Below are positions 27,120 through 38,969 of a stretch of DNA of 64,000 nt, in pieces. Position numbers and translations under genes: made by a program. The notes under the pieces were generated by a model. That model was not told the DNA's origin and searched no databases. It saw only the letters and a list, made by a program, of their open reading frames with translations. The first letter of the stretch is position 1; each line of letters begins with the position of its first letter. The stretch comes from Hirundichthys speculiger (lineage: Eukaryota; Chordata; Actinopteri; Beloniformes; Exocoetidae), in assembly GCA_018398805.1 (NCBI GenBank), contig JAGFBZ010002033.1, positions 2,007,501 to 2,071,500 of the forward strand, read 5' to 3'.

Positions 27120-27840
27120 ACATGTGAATGCTGCAGTTAGGTCCAGAAGTATTTGAGCAATGACATCAGTTTTATGATTTTATAACAAGGTAAAAACCAC
27201 CGGTGACATTCAAGAACAAGTAAGGCAAATTAAAACTCTGCCAGAAAACATCTAAAACAGGGCTCCCATGTTCTGGAACCAGATTCCTTGGATGGATAAA
27301 ACCAAGATAAACTTGTACCAAACTGAGGGGAAATGAAATGTGTAGAGAAGGGATGCTGTGGCATGGGCATCTACAGCATCCAATGGAAATGGCGCACTGT
27401 TGTTTATTGATGATGTGACTGCTGACAGGAGTAGCAAAATCACAATCTGGGCTGAATAGAAGTATACTCAGGGCTCACAAACAGCCAAATACTACAAAAT
27501 TGATTGGACAGCACTTAATAGTGGGACAGGGACCTCAATAACACTGTAAAATCAATTAAAGACATTTTGAAGGCAACAAGATGGAATATTCTTCAACTGG
27601 CCATGAGCATGCTTTGTAGTTACAAAAAGAGGAAAATGAAGGCAGAAAGAGCTTAAAACAAGCAGCAACTGAAAGTGGCTGCAATGAAGGCCTGGCAAAG
27701 CATCTCTAGGGAGGAAACCCAGAATCTTTTGAGGTTCATGAGACTCAGACTTCAAGTTGTCATTGACTGCAATGGGATTTCATCCAAATTATTATTACTA
27801 CATTTACTATTATGTACATTTGTCCAAATGCTGTCTTTGC
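27120..27840 (+). mobile_element. decayed Tc1-like element fragment
   Basis: It begins with CAGTTAGGTCCAGAAGTATTTG, close to the ends of an abundant fish Tc1 group, and near 27650-27780 it reads like that group's transposase C-terminus (AAMKAWQSISREETQNLLRFM then VIDCNG). The middle is broken by stops and deletions. The 3' inverted repeat was not found. Confidence 0.6.
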
Positions 27841-29604
27841 TTAAAATAACATTAAGTATAGTAAATGTCATATTTTTGTGAAAGCTCTTACGGTGAAGAC
27901 AGTTTAACACTTCAATAACATCTTGATTGTTATTTAGTATTGATTTTTGAGAGCCAGAGAGTCTGTGTTAATCATTTTAAAAATTGTGTGGCTTTATTTT
28001 GTTTTTTTCTATTTTCATCGTTCCCAGTCAACCTCCCAATTTGTATTTCTAAAATATGGAAAAATAAATTATGAAAAAAAAAAAATAAAGACAATTTTTA
28101 AAAAGTACTTGCATTATTAGGCGTGTGTGTGTTGCAGGCTCGACCTACAGAGCTTCTGTACCTGCCACGCACATGACTAGATGTGATGGCTCATAAGGTA
28201 ATTACCCACTGAGCTGGTGTGTATGCATCTGTAAGCTGAAGCAGGAGCTCCCTTCAGGTAGTTCTCCCACTCAGGTCAGTGAACAGCTAATGACATTTAG
28301 AAGAAAGTGGATGAAAGACACGCAGTTGGTTGCAGTCGGCCGCGTCCAATGCCTTTGCCTTACTTTCTACCACCTGTCTTAATCTCCAAGACACCCTTCT
28401 CACACCAAAAGGAGATTGTGTTATTAGATCCCCTCCCTTGGTCCAGTTGTCATCCTGAAGCAAGCCTTCTCCAGAGCAGGACCGCAGGGGAAGGAATAAG
28501 AAAACAATATAAAACTAGAAAAGCACTCGGAGAGCGCAGACCTCCGTCAAGCGCAACAGTTCCCCCATATAGCGATTTACAGATTGCGATAAAATCCGCG
28601 TTGTGGAGCAGATCCGGATCAGCCTTTGAAATTTGATATAGGTTCCCATTGTCAATCCCTGAATCAAATTTCATTAGTTTTGGGCAATAATTAATGGCGA
28701 TATTGAGAAAACAACATCAAATGTTAATCATTTACAGGCTCAGAGTTTCAGAGTGCTCTACTCTTTCAAAATCACAATGGACTGACCTTCTTTCTTTACC
28801 GCCCAGTTTCTAGAGGTTGACAAACTTCTGCATTTCTACCTTCAAAAAACAGCTTCGTATCACACTGTAACCTGTATGCATTTTTTTTTTAAATTCCCAT
28901 CGTCTTTTAATTAAGAGTTATAATAATAGCTTTAGTTAATCATATTTGCTCAGGGGTCTCTGAAAAGCACCAAGACACAATTAAAGATAGAATAAAGTTG
29001 AATTGAATTGAATTGAATTGAACTGAATTGAATGCACACTCACAGAGTGTACAGACACTCAATCATTCCCCACCTCCACTTTGACTATCACGAGTTGCGA
29101 CGGTAAAAAGTATTGTCAGTGTGGCTGTCACTGCCTCAGTCGCATCGCTTTAATCTCTCCTCTTTGAGCTGGGTTGTTCTCTTGCTACCGAGAGAAGGAG
29201 TCTGCTAATTACAATAAACAAATATGCTCAGAGCTGACTGTCTGAGGTTCACATAGGTTAACAACTCTGCTATAAATCTTAAATGAAGCTTAAAATAGGA
29301 GAGTATTTCTTACAGTTGCCATAGAGATCTCAACAGTGACTCTTTGTGTACTTTCTTGGTTGGCAAAGTGCAAATTAATCTTAGGAGATGAAATGAGTGA
29401 TTGTTTGGTGCCCCAAGCGCCTCTTTGAGGTCCCTGTCACAATTGAAGCTTTTTCTTCATTAGCGCAACTTTGTGTGACTTAAGACTCTCTTCTGCGTCT
29501 CTCTCTGTGTTGCTCTGCATTCGACATGTGGTAGTCGCCCTTTAACAATACCCTTTGCACTCATGTCACTCTCTGTCTGTCCTTTGTTTCTTTTTTTTCA
29601 ACAG
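27841..29604. other. nexmif intron, no gene seen
   Basis: Holds the (GAATT)n run and, just before 29604, the pyrimidine-rich acceptor of the first nexmif coding exon. Confidence 0.5.
28996..29033. repeat. (GAATT)n microsatellite
   Basis: Five to seven copies of GAATT with one variant, at what looks like the end of a reversed copy of the 5880-6560 repeat family. Confidence 0.7.
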
Positions 29605-29732
29605 GTGGGACAGTCAAAATGATGCATAGGTGGTGCAGCGCTGAGCAGTATTGATGGATGTGTTAGCAGACACCAGTCTCACACTGATTGTGAAGACTTC
29701 AGAATCAGAGAATGCAAATGTGCAGAATACAG
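29605..29732 (+). CDS. nexmif: nexmif first coding exon
   Basis: A pyrimidine-rich acceptor ending in CAG at 29604 and a donor CAG|GTAACA after 29732 bound a 128-base exon. The start is the ATG at 29654 (context TTGATGG), which encodes 26 residues beginning MDVLADTSLTLIVKTSESEN and leaves one base (G). The next exon supplies two bases (GG), so the frame joins as a Gly codon. Human NEXMIF also starts in a small exon with a similar MDNQ...ASANGEN-type stretch, which supports the choice. An 11-codon uORF lies in the 5' part of the exon (29619-29654). Confidence 0.78.
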
Positions 29733-32700
29733 GTAACAACACTTTTTTTCTGAACAGTTACAGTTTATCTCAACAAGATTCTAATTTTGCTTTTAATTCT
29801 TTCAAAAAATTTGAACTCCTAGATAGAATTGCTGTTGACCCAAAGAAGAATTTTTTTATTTTTTCAAGGATATGCAACATTCACTCAGATAAATGAAAGC
29901 TTTGAAGAGAAAAGTATAATTACCACATACTTGGAAACTAGTTTTCTTGAATTAGTTTTTCAGCCCAGGTTTTAAGCTCTTTGGCAAGAAATGGGGAGCG
30001 TGAAACACATCCTGTCTTTTTTAAATGAGAAGTGGAAAAGAAACATTAAATGAGCCTGTTTAAAGCAGTTGTTAATCCTCTCTGTTCATGCCTCAACAAC
30101 TCAGAAATATGACGTCCACCTTTTTCTCATAAAAAGGTGCAAATGTGACAGACAGTGCAACCATTAATGCTCTTACTCATGTTCACATTCATTATCAAGG
30201 ACAAAAGAGGTCTCTGTGTAAAATAAACATTAATGATATCCAGGGTTCTTACACATACCACTCCTAAATCCCATTCTTTTCTGAGGCCATTGTTAACATA
30301 CAAGTGCAAATTGTGAAATGTTTTTTTTATGGAAATAAATGGATTTAAAATGCATACTATACTCTGACCATGTATCCCTTTAACTTTACAAATTATAGCC
30401 ATAAGATTGCAGATCTGATTACAGCAGGTGCCTCCTAACAAAAATCTAAGCACCAAACCAGACAAGTTCAACACACCACATTTTATTTACGGTGCAGTGC
30501 TGAAACAGTGAACGACAGGGGCAGCAACATCTCAGCCGAACTGAGAAATTAAATTAAGTCAAGGCTACTTTTACCAGTACTGATTTTTTTTCAACAGTGG
30601 TTTGACATGTACTCGTTTGTCTTCCATGATTTTAAAATACATTTCATTGATAAGAAACGACGAGTTGAAATCACATAGTTAAATTTATATGAGATCTCTC
30701 TAGCATTGCTTATTCACTTTTCCATGCTTAAAGCCGCCGTAGTGGTGTGGTTTTGACACAAATTTTATTTTCGATGGGTTTGATGGAGCCGGTGGGGAAA
30801 CATTGAGAGACTGACAAAAATGCTGCAAACATACTGTCTAAGATAAGACACCTTTATTGTCATTGCGTATCACTGCTGTGATCTGTGGCATGGTACTGTG
30901 TTGTGAAGATTGAAACAATATTAATAAAAAGACAGCAATTCAGTTATTGCGCAGATATGTCTATAAAATATGTGATTTTGGGGGCAGAATTCAGAGTGGA
31001 AATGTCTTTAGGAGAAGAAACTGTTCATTGAGATTTTCTCTTTGTTATTTGCAGCTTATAGACGTAGTAGTTTGGAGGTTAGGATCACAGTTTTCTGTTC
31101 CTTAAAGGAGATAAAAACCCAACAAGATATATTTTGCTAATCAGCAGGTGGATACCGAGTAGCCAACATCCAGTGAGTAAGACTAACCAAGCACTGCAGA
31201 TTCTTCTGAGAGGTTTATCTTGGTGTTTCAGCTCTAGTCTAGCTCAGTGGGGACTGATGGGTCCCCTCTGTGAGCATCACACAGATTAATCCCAAGCGCT
31301 GGGCTGGTCCTTAAGAGGTAACTCAGAGGAAGAGAGACGGAGACAAAATAGGAGAAAGAGACTGTCAAAAATAGAGTACAGGGTAAAAGCAACTTCATTG
31401 AGCCACAATAGAGCACCTCTTTGAGAAGAAAGACTATGAATCATGCTGCAGTTACTCACCGCTTATTATGAACATCCTGTACTGGCTGGACTGATCCTCT
31501 CCACCACCATTCATAAAATGTCATGTAGTGGAGTTTGACTGAGAACAGCATTCTGTGGCTGTCCGATCAGTTGGATTAGTGGACGCCCTGGGTATCTTAG
31601 CTGAAAAACAGCTACCTCTGCGTTTTTGGAATGTAAAATCCTCCGTATAGCAGGGATAAGGAGCAGGAAGTTGAAAGGGGAGGAGATAGTAAGCAGAAAA
31701 GGATGGAAGAATAGATGGAAAGTGGGAATGATTTCATAAGGCAATTAAAAGAGGAAAAGTCCATGTCAGCTGTTTTCATATTGTGAGATCTGAGCTATAT
31801 GAATTTTATTCATCCTAATATGAGGAACAGATGATCTTCATATAGAAAGATTCTTGCATTTTTCTGTTTCTGTTGCATTTATAAAGTAACTGCAAGGAAA
31901 AGAGAGGAAAAGGCATGCATGTGAATGTGCATGAGTGGCATCTGATGCATCAATACTATACATAAAGCCACAGCAGCCAACTACTGCTCTCTCCTCATGT
32001 TCATGACCATGTCCCTTGGCATACGCTTGTTTCCGCGCAGAGCCTGGCAAAGAGCAGATCGTTCTTACCTCAGGTGGATGAGAGAGACATGACTCTGGGA
32101 ACCTCAGAGCGCTAACTGGTCTGGTCTGGTATGGTCTAGTTTGGCAGTGGCCATCCTGTCTAGCATGGCTGGGCTTGGCAGCTCTGGGGATCAGAAGATC
32201 ACCGCCACCTGCCAGCAGCCGGGGTTCTTCCATATGCTCAGTGGTAAATGTCCAGGCCAGATTGCATGAACTGTGTCGCATCCAGCCTCAGCTTCTGTTC
32301 ATGGAGCTTCTCTCCTGATAACACCAGAATGGAACAGCAACTGCATTAGGATGATCTCAGAGCATAAAGCTTATTCCTTTTTTTTTTCATGTGTTTATTT
32401 ATTTTTTTGAATGCACTATTCTCTCCACAAGCTGGATTTTGAGCCCTGGGAGCACTGAGCATTTGGGGTGTTTATCTTGTGTACATTTGCCAGCTCGGAT
32501 TCAGTAGTAGCATTATGCTGTACCATATCAGTGAATGCGAGGGTGCTGATCCCGCTTTGACCTCTAATGTCAAACTCAATTTGTCATCTCTAGTCATCGC
32601 TACAAGCCCCCGTGTGTGTGTGTGTGTCTGAGTGTGTGTTTGTATACCTGTTTGACTGACTGATCTGTGGCACATTCTGAACAGCTGAAGAGCTAATGGT

Positions 32701-35700
32701 CCAGCTGGAGACAGATGGCCTCTGGATAACACTATACCCCCAAGCCAATACTCACACTCCATCATTCTCGCTCTCATACACACACATGCGCAGGATAGAT
32801 TGTTAATCCATTATAAACCCAGAGGAAACACATTTCTCATAAATGAGTTCAATGTTTTCGCAACATTTTTGAACAACATTTTGGCAACATTAGGTGGCAG
32901 CTTCCATTCTGTGCGGGCACAGGAGAATAAAGGAGGCTAATAGTATCCCCCCTTTTTTTGGAGCTTCCCTTTTCTGCAGCTTTGCCTCATAGTAAGGCTA
33001 ATAGAACAGATAACTAGTGACTTTTCTATATTTGCCTTGAGTACTGCGAAATCCCCTACCTGTATGTAATGATACAAATGAATACAATTCAGCTACACGT
33101 ATAAATATCTCTCATGGTAGTCTTCTTTTGCACATTTCTTTCTGATATGGGTTACACAAAGTGGCAGAAATGTTAAACAAAAGGTAGAAAAATATGACCG
33201 CAATGATTCGAGAACTTGTGTCAGTCTCATGCTCTCGCTCTGAGGTCATTCTGGCTCACAGATTGAAAGGAGCTGATGCCAGATGCCTTGTTCGAATGCT
33301 TCTGCTGCCTCTGACAATTTGCTGCTGTAACAGTTTTCTGACTCCAAGAGGGGAAGAGGTTTCTCCTGAGGTTTCCTGCAGTCAGGATGACAGTAGTGCA
33401 GTTGTTTACCTTTAGTAGGCTTTCTTGTTGCTCTTTCTTGTTCTGCAGGCCTCGGACCCAGAGAGACCACTTCTCAGAGATTGCATTGCCTCATTAATTC
33501 CCTCACAAATGTTGTCTATATTCAAAGATTTACCCGTCACCAATACAGCCATGCCCAGTGCTGTTTGCAAGGCAGTCTTCATCAGTACCTCAGTAGTGAT
33601 CAGACGTATCCATTCTAAAATGGGGATTGTAGCTAGTTAACCACTGTGACCACATTAATTGCTGTGCTTTGTTTTTCACTTTCAAATTTTCTTCCTGGCA
33701 TAGTTTTAAAGAATATGTGTGAGGTGGCAGCTTGGGGTTGTGGAGAAGGAGGCAGGTGTAAAAGATATTGGTTATACAGTCTCCAACATATGGGCCTGTC
33801 GTGTCCCATGTGTGCATACCTGCCTCCGCTGCTGTCATCTAATTATGCAGAGCAAACAAAGCTATCTGCCTGCTGCCACAAACCCGCTTCATTGAGTTTT
33901 GATTGTAACACTCTCTATATATGTCTTCAACTGATTTAGACATTGTCATAAATGTCTTATAGAAAAATCACAAACCCTACACTAATTTTTCCAAGTAATG
34001 TTATTGTTGCTGCCAGTCTCTGTAAGTTTGTGGTATATTGCCTCTTAAAAGATTGTTGCATCTGCACCTAAAATGAGGAGAAATAAAGCAAAATAACTGC
34101 AATAATTTGCTCTTTTAAGAATCCAGTGATTGCATGTGTCATTTTTTTTCTATGTTGAACTTGTGTGAACTAAATTCAATCCTATAAATTGCTCCTGTGG
34201 TAGGAAAATGTATAGTACAATGGTATAATGGTTGTATATGTCTGTAAGCAAGGTGATTAACACAATATCTAAACCATTTAGGAACTATTATCCCATGATA
34301 TAAGCGCAACATTATTGCAAATGACACACTAGTCTCTAAGACTCATTTTCACTCACGCAGTGAGACATTGTATTGCCTCATTTCTACTGATGTAGATGCT
34401 TATTTTGTGCTATTAAATAAATGGCTCACATTTTTAATCTGACTTGGATTTATGAAATAACATAAAACAGGTTACTCCATTTGTCATATATTGCATCTTT
34501 CTTAAAGTGTCCATTTCCTCTTTAAATATTAGACTGTATCGGGTGAGAACTTCGCAGAGTTGATACTTCTTACTGAATATGGTTAAAAAAAAATGTGAAT
34601 TTGTGATATTTAAGGCTAGAATCACAAATTGGTCATTTAAAGCTCAGGGGGGTTAATTGGTGCTAATTGCATTTGAGCAGCTTAGAAGGACGTGACTAGA
34701 GCACAAAAACAATGTTCACTTCAAAGAGCTGAAATCTTTTCTTTGTTCCCTGCAGGGGTATGTGAGCAGAGCGGTGATCTGAGTCTGTGCGGGCTCATCG
34801 ATGCCTCTCTCCCTCCATCCTCCTCACCTCCTCCTGCTGCAGAGACTTCACAGCAGGCGTGCCCAACACACCCAAGGACCACCCCTACATCATCATCTCT
34901 GCACCTTCCCCTTGGCACTGACCCCTCTCTGCGACTAACGGCGGCACCCTGCCCTCCTTCTAATGATGCTCCCACTTTAGTCCCTCACCTTCAACGCACT
35001 CCCACATCACTTCCTAACCCAGCTGTAAGCTCCTGGGGTCCAACAGGAGACACCAAGAAAACCTCCCCTCCACTGCCCATTGCCCTCCCTCTATCAGCCA
35101 CAATGATGGAGCCTGGGACTGTGTCCACCCTGACAGAGGAGTGTCTTCTTCAGCCGGCTCGGACCTGTCTCGGCTGCTACATCGAAACGCGTGATGCTAC
35201 TCATCCCAGTTCCATCCAGAACCCAACCCATGACCCGAACAGCAACCCTGACACAGATCCTGGGCTAAGCGTTCGGATTGGGGACGTGAATCGAGAGGAC
35301 TACTCTGACATCAGCAACATCAGCATTCAGTGCCTGAGCCATGCAGGGGAGGCAGTGAGCCACTATGGGGACCAGCTCCTCTCTGACCAGCTACTTAGTT
35401 TCCCCCTGCCAAAAACCCCAAGTGAAGGCAAGAGAGCAGATGGAAACAAAACATCAGTAGATTGTGATGACCCAGAGGATGATGTGACAGCTAAGAACTT
35501 GTATGAAGGACTGCTACTGGACAAAGTTAGTGGGGAAGAAGTTCTGCTGGCTAATGCTGGTCAGGACTGGGGCTACTTTGAGTCTTTCATCAGCGAGAGT
35601 AAGATGGAACTGCTGGACCTTTGTTCTAAGAATGAACTTTCCGTCAACCTTTTCTCCGAGGAGGATGTTGACAATTTGTTTGATGATGAAGACGATGATT

Positions 35701-38700
35701 CAACATTGGGCAGTGACGTATGCTCGCTGAAAATTCGTTATGAATCTTTTCAGGACAATATGAGGGAAAAAACAAATGTTCTCCAGGAGGAAACACAGTT
35801 TAACTTTTTTCCTAGCGTCCTGGCCAACTGTGCCAAGAAAGAGGACGGAGCATCAGTGTTGAGGAGGAGCAGTGAGGAGCTCCAGCCCAAAACTGATGAC
35901 CTCATCATGGAGACAGCACAGGAGGGGAAACCTGGGGACTGCAGTGGTAGGAGTCCGCTTGATGGCTCTCAAGGCTCCCCCATGTCCACCTCCAAAATGA
36001 GCTACCTAATAGACTTCAATTCCACAGAGGAGTCAGGAGAATTCAGTGATGACAGCTCTTGCACTGGCTCCTCCTCAGACACTCTGCAGGAGGGTAGGTT
36101 TAAAAAGGCTCACTCAAAAAGATTTCTCAGCCCCTCGAACCCTCTCAATTATGGCTTGCGCTCCAAGAGAAAGGTTCGATACAGTGATGATTACTTATAT
36201 GATGTTGACTCGCTCGAAAGTGAAAAGAATGCTGAGAAAAGAGAGAAAGCTCCCTCTGGTCAGAAAGAAGAGGAGGATGTCGACTGGTGCCCTAAAAGAC
36301 GTCGGAAATCATGTCGCAAAGAGCCACCTGTGGTTATCAAGTACATCATCATCAACAGGTTTAAAGGAGAAAGACTCATGTCAGTGAAACTGGGTAAGCT
36401 GGACCCTGTGGATGCAACTGTGAGCTTAAATGCAGAAACCGTAACCAAATATGAGACACTGGCTCCTCTGAAAGATTTCTGGCAGGAGAAGCAAAGAGAG
36501 AGACAGGAGCAGCTTAAGCTGGCTGCTAGAGATAAACAACAACGTGGTTTTCATCTAAATGGACGCCATCATCGGCCTTTTAATTTTAGTCATCCCAAAA
36601 GGAAATACAAGATTGCAAACAGGCTTAAGGTTCAGAGGATTCACACTGTGGAGCAATCAGCAACAGCACAGGGCTCCCCTTTCTCTGATCAGGGCCAGGG
36701 AGGTGTCACTAAAGAGGAGGCCACCCCATCGGCAGGAGGAATAATAGAACCCCCAGGCCTCCCAGTCACATTAGACACAAATGCCATCATGCACACAGTC
36801 ACAGCCAAGAGCCGCTCCCAGGAGAGGGAGGAGAGGGAGGGGAGGAGATTGGGAGGAAATAAAACATTCAGGATAAGGAAATTCAAAAGCGAAGCCAGGC
36901 TGAGGAGCAAGAAAATGAAAGAGTCAGAGGAGGGGAGGAGCGTGACAAATGAAACGGATGCCTGTGTTGCCGCGGCACAGATTGAGGACGCTACTGCTGG
37001 GTTAGAACAGGGAGGCACTAGTTCAACGACAGTCAAACCCCATTTCTCTGACAACACCATCACTACTCACACATCTGAAGAGAAATTCCCCTTTGTTTCA
37101 TCTACCTGCTCCCCTGACAAAGCGTCCTCCTCAGAGGAGGTTGAGACGACTGTCCCTGTCATCCCCGGGGGCTACCTGCAGACCCTGCTCGATGCCACAG
37201 ACTCTTCCAGTGGAGCAGCTATCTCATATTTTCCCCAGCAGTCTTCTAGGCAGCAGTATTCTCTGGGGCTGTCCCTGGAAGAGAAACAGTTTTCCTCTCT
37301 GCAGCTCGCTCAGAGCTGTGTTCTTTCCCCTCCTTCTGAGTCAGAGCTCCAGCAGTCACCCCAAAACTGCCCTAGCTTCCCCCAGATGTGGCACCCACAG
37401 CTCTGCGCAAGTCACAGCCAGAGCTTTGGGCCTGAAACCCCTGAGACTCCCATCTTACCCAACAACTTCCAAGCTGCTGTGCCCCTGAATGACAGCCTGC
37501 CAGTGTCTAACTACAGCCAGCTGAGCCCTGAGGCTGACAGACTGCTTTATGAGAAGAGCTACCTGACAGAGGCAGGGCTGCAGCCTGGGGCAGAACTGCA
37601 AGTGTGTCAGTCTGCCTGTGTGGAAGGCCAGGTGCAATACCAGAGAGGGTCCCTGTGCACAGACAATGGTAGGCTCATCAGTTATGACTCAGTGGGCTCT
37701 CTGTCAGCCTCCTCCAGCAATTACAGCTCTCTCAGCCTCAAGTCTTGTGAGCGAGAGGCTGAGGAGGAGGGCCGAGACAGCTTCTTAGCTCACTGCAGTC
37801 CTAAAGTGGTGATTCAGCAGAGTGTGGATGCCCTTACCCCACTCAGGGAGTCCTCAGACTTGCTGGATATCTCTAACTTCACTCCTGACAAGTTTAGACA
37901 CTCATCACTGTCTGAACTTTCCCCTCCTGAGACCCCCAACCTCTCACCCCAGGTGGTGGGACGCGAGGTAAAGATAGCAGGGAATGTTGGGGAATATCAG
38001 GATGTGAATGATATTACTATGGACTGCAACAGGGAGGTAAAGTGGAATTGTGACGCAATACAGCAACAGGAGCATCCAACAAATGCATTTCCAGTGGAGG
38101 ACAGCCAGTTTCCACTGCACAACTTCAACAGTCAGGATGTCATAGGTTTAGATAAAAAGGAGCTGGGAGTCGACAAATTTGATGAACAGACTGGTGAGAT
38201 GTTGGACGGTGCGAAAAGCATCAAGTCAAAGAGGAAAGGCAGCTGCAAACAGACAGCTGCAGGACAGAGCCCAAAGAAAGCCCGGGCTCCCAGAGCTCCC
38301 AAGTCGGACAAGGTCAAGACTCCCAAACAGAACTCTCGGTCCACCAAAAAGATAAAGGCCATGTTAGAGGGTAAGGCAGCAAAGAACCAGGCAGGTGGTT
38401 GTGGTACCGGCCTGACTGACAGCAGCAGCACTGGGGACTGGCCTGGCACTGGTTGGTCAGAGAGTAACAGTCTGGTAGGGGATGACCAGAGAGAATTTGA
38501 GGAGCCCTCCAATATTCTGTCCAACATTGTCTCTGGCATGGCTGAGGTCCAAAGATTCATGATGGCCTCCATCGAGCCTCTGTGGAATCCCATGTCTGAG
38601 GCCTGCATGCCCTCCGAGGCCAACAGCCTCAACCTAAAGACCCTCAAAATCTTGGCAGGAACAGAGACTGACCTGAAGAAAAAAGGAGCTGTGCTAACGG

Positions 38701-38969
38701 GGGCTGGCAGAGGCAGAAAGGCGGGGGGAAAGGGAGGAAAAAACCAGGCCAAATTCAACCCCTCTCATCCCTTATTCCCTCAGCTAGCACTAGGGTGTAA
38801 TATGTTTGACAAACCCAACTTCATTAACCCCGGGCCAGCACACAAAAAGCTATACCGCCACAAGACCAGTGCAAAGTTCCCTCGGATTGAGACACTGAAG
38901 GGGAAGCGAGCTGAGAGAGACCCAAATAAGGACATAGCACTGATGACTTCTTTTGAGAAACTGAGGTAA
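29605..38969 (+). CDS. nexmif: nexmif (KIAA2022) neurite extension and migration factor, two coding exons
   Basis: Coding sequence is 29654-29732 joined to 34756-38969, about 1430 residues (human about 1516). NEXMIF is a nuclear protein of neurons; in humans its loss causes X-linked intellectual disability and epilepsy. It has no catalytic domain. I recognise it by long blocks matching the human protein as I know it: the QPARTCLGC block near residue 155, a block around residues 300-350 (DLCSKNELSVNLFSEEDVDN followed by an acidic run and GSDVCSLKIRYESFQDN), FNFFPSV, NYGLRSKRKVRYS, a basic nuclear-localisation-like cluster PKRRRKSCRK near 539, KYIIINRFKGE, VIPGGYLQTLLDA, LLDISNFTPDKFRHSSLSE, and VQRFMMASIEPLW near 1290. 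Residues 28-140 are a Pro/Ser/Thr-rich stretch that diverges from human. An internal ATG pair at 35103-35108 opens the strongly conserved part. The C-terminus stops at FEKLR, short of the human tail. Orthology is very likely; which teleost duplicate it is cannot be told. Confidence 0.93.
29619..29654 (+). promoter_or_regulatory. uORF in nexmif 5' UTR overlapping the main start
   Basis: ATGATG at 29619-29624 opens a reading frame of 11 codons that ends in TGA at 29652-29654. The last A of that stop is the first base of the nexmif ATG (TGATG). This overlap is typical of termination-reinitiation control of the main frame. Function is inferred from layout only. Confidence 0.5.
29733..34755 (+). 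other. nexmif: nexmif intron between coding exons
   Basis: 5.0 kb bounded by CAG|GTAACA and CCCTGCAG|GG. A TTTATTGTCATTGC stretch near 30851 looks like the end of a minus-strand LINE tail; a (TG)n tract lies at 32612-32640. No internal coding exon was recognised. Confidence 0.7.
34756..38969 (+). CDS. nexmif: nexmif large coding exon
   Basis: The acceptor is a T/C-rich tract ending CCCTGCAG at 34755. The open frame runs without interruption for 1403 codons to TAA at 38967. The open frame can be extended upstream into the intron as far as a GTG at 34692, but that part lies 5' of the acceptor and is not coding. The stop codon sits directly on a consensus donor (GAG|GTAATA after 38965), the position where the human gene splices to its last coding exon. 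Confidence 0.92.

Noticed and set aside
34692..34755. Open frame extending upstream of the nexmif large exon to a GTG
   Set aside because: It lies 5' of a clear acceptor (CCCTGCAG at 34755), has no ATG, and the small exon at 29605-29732 joins in phase instead.
38132..38758. 208-codon minus-strand frame
   Set aside because: Shadow opposite the conserved nexmif coding exon; no domain or splice context of its own.
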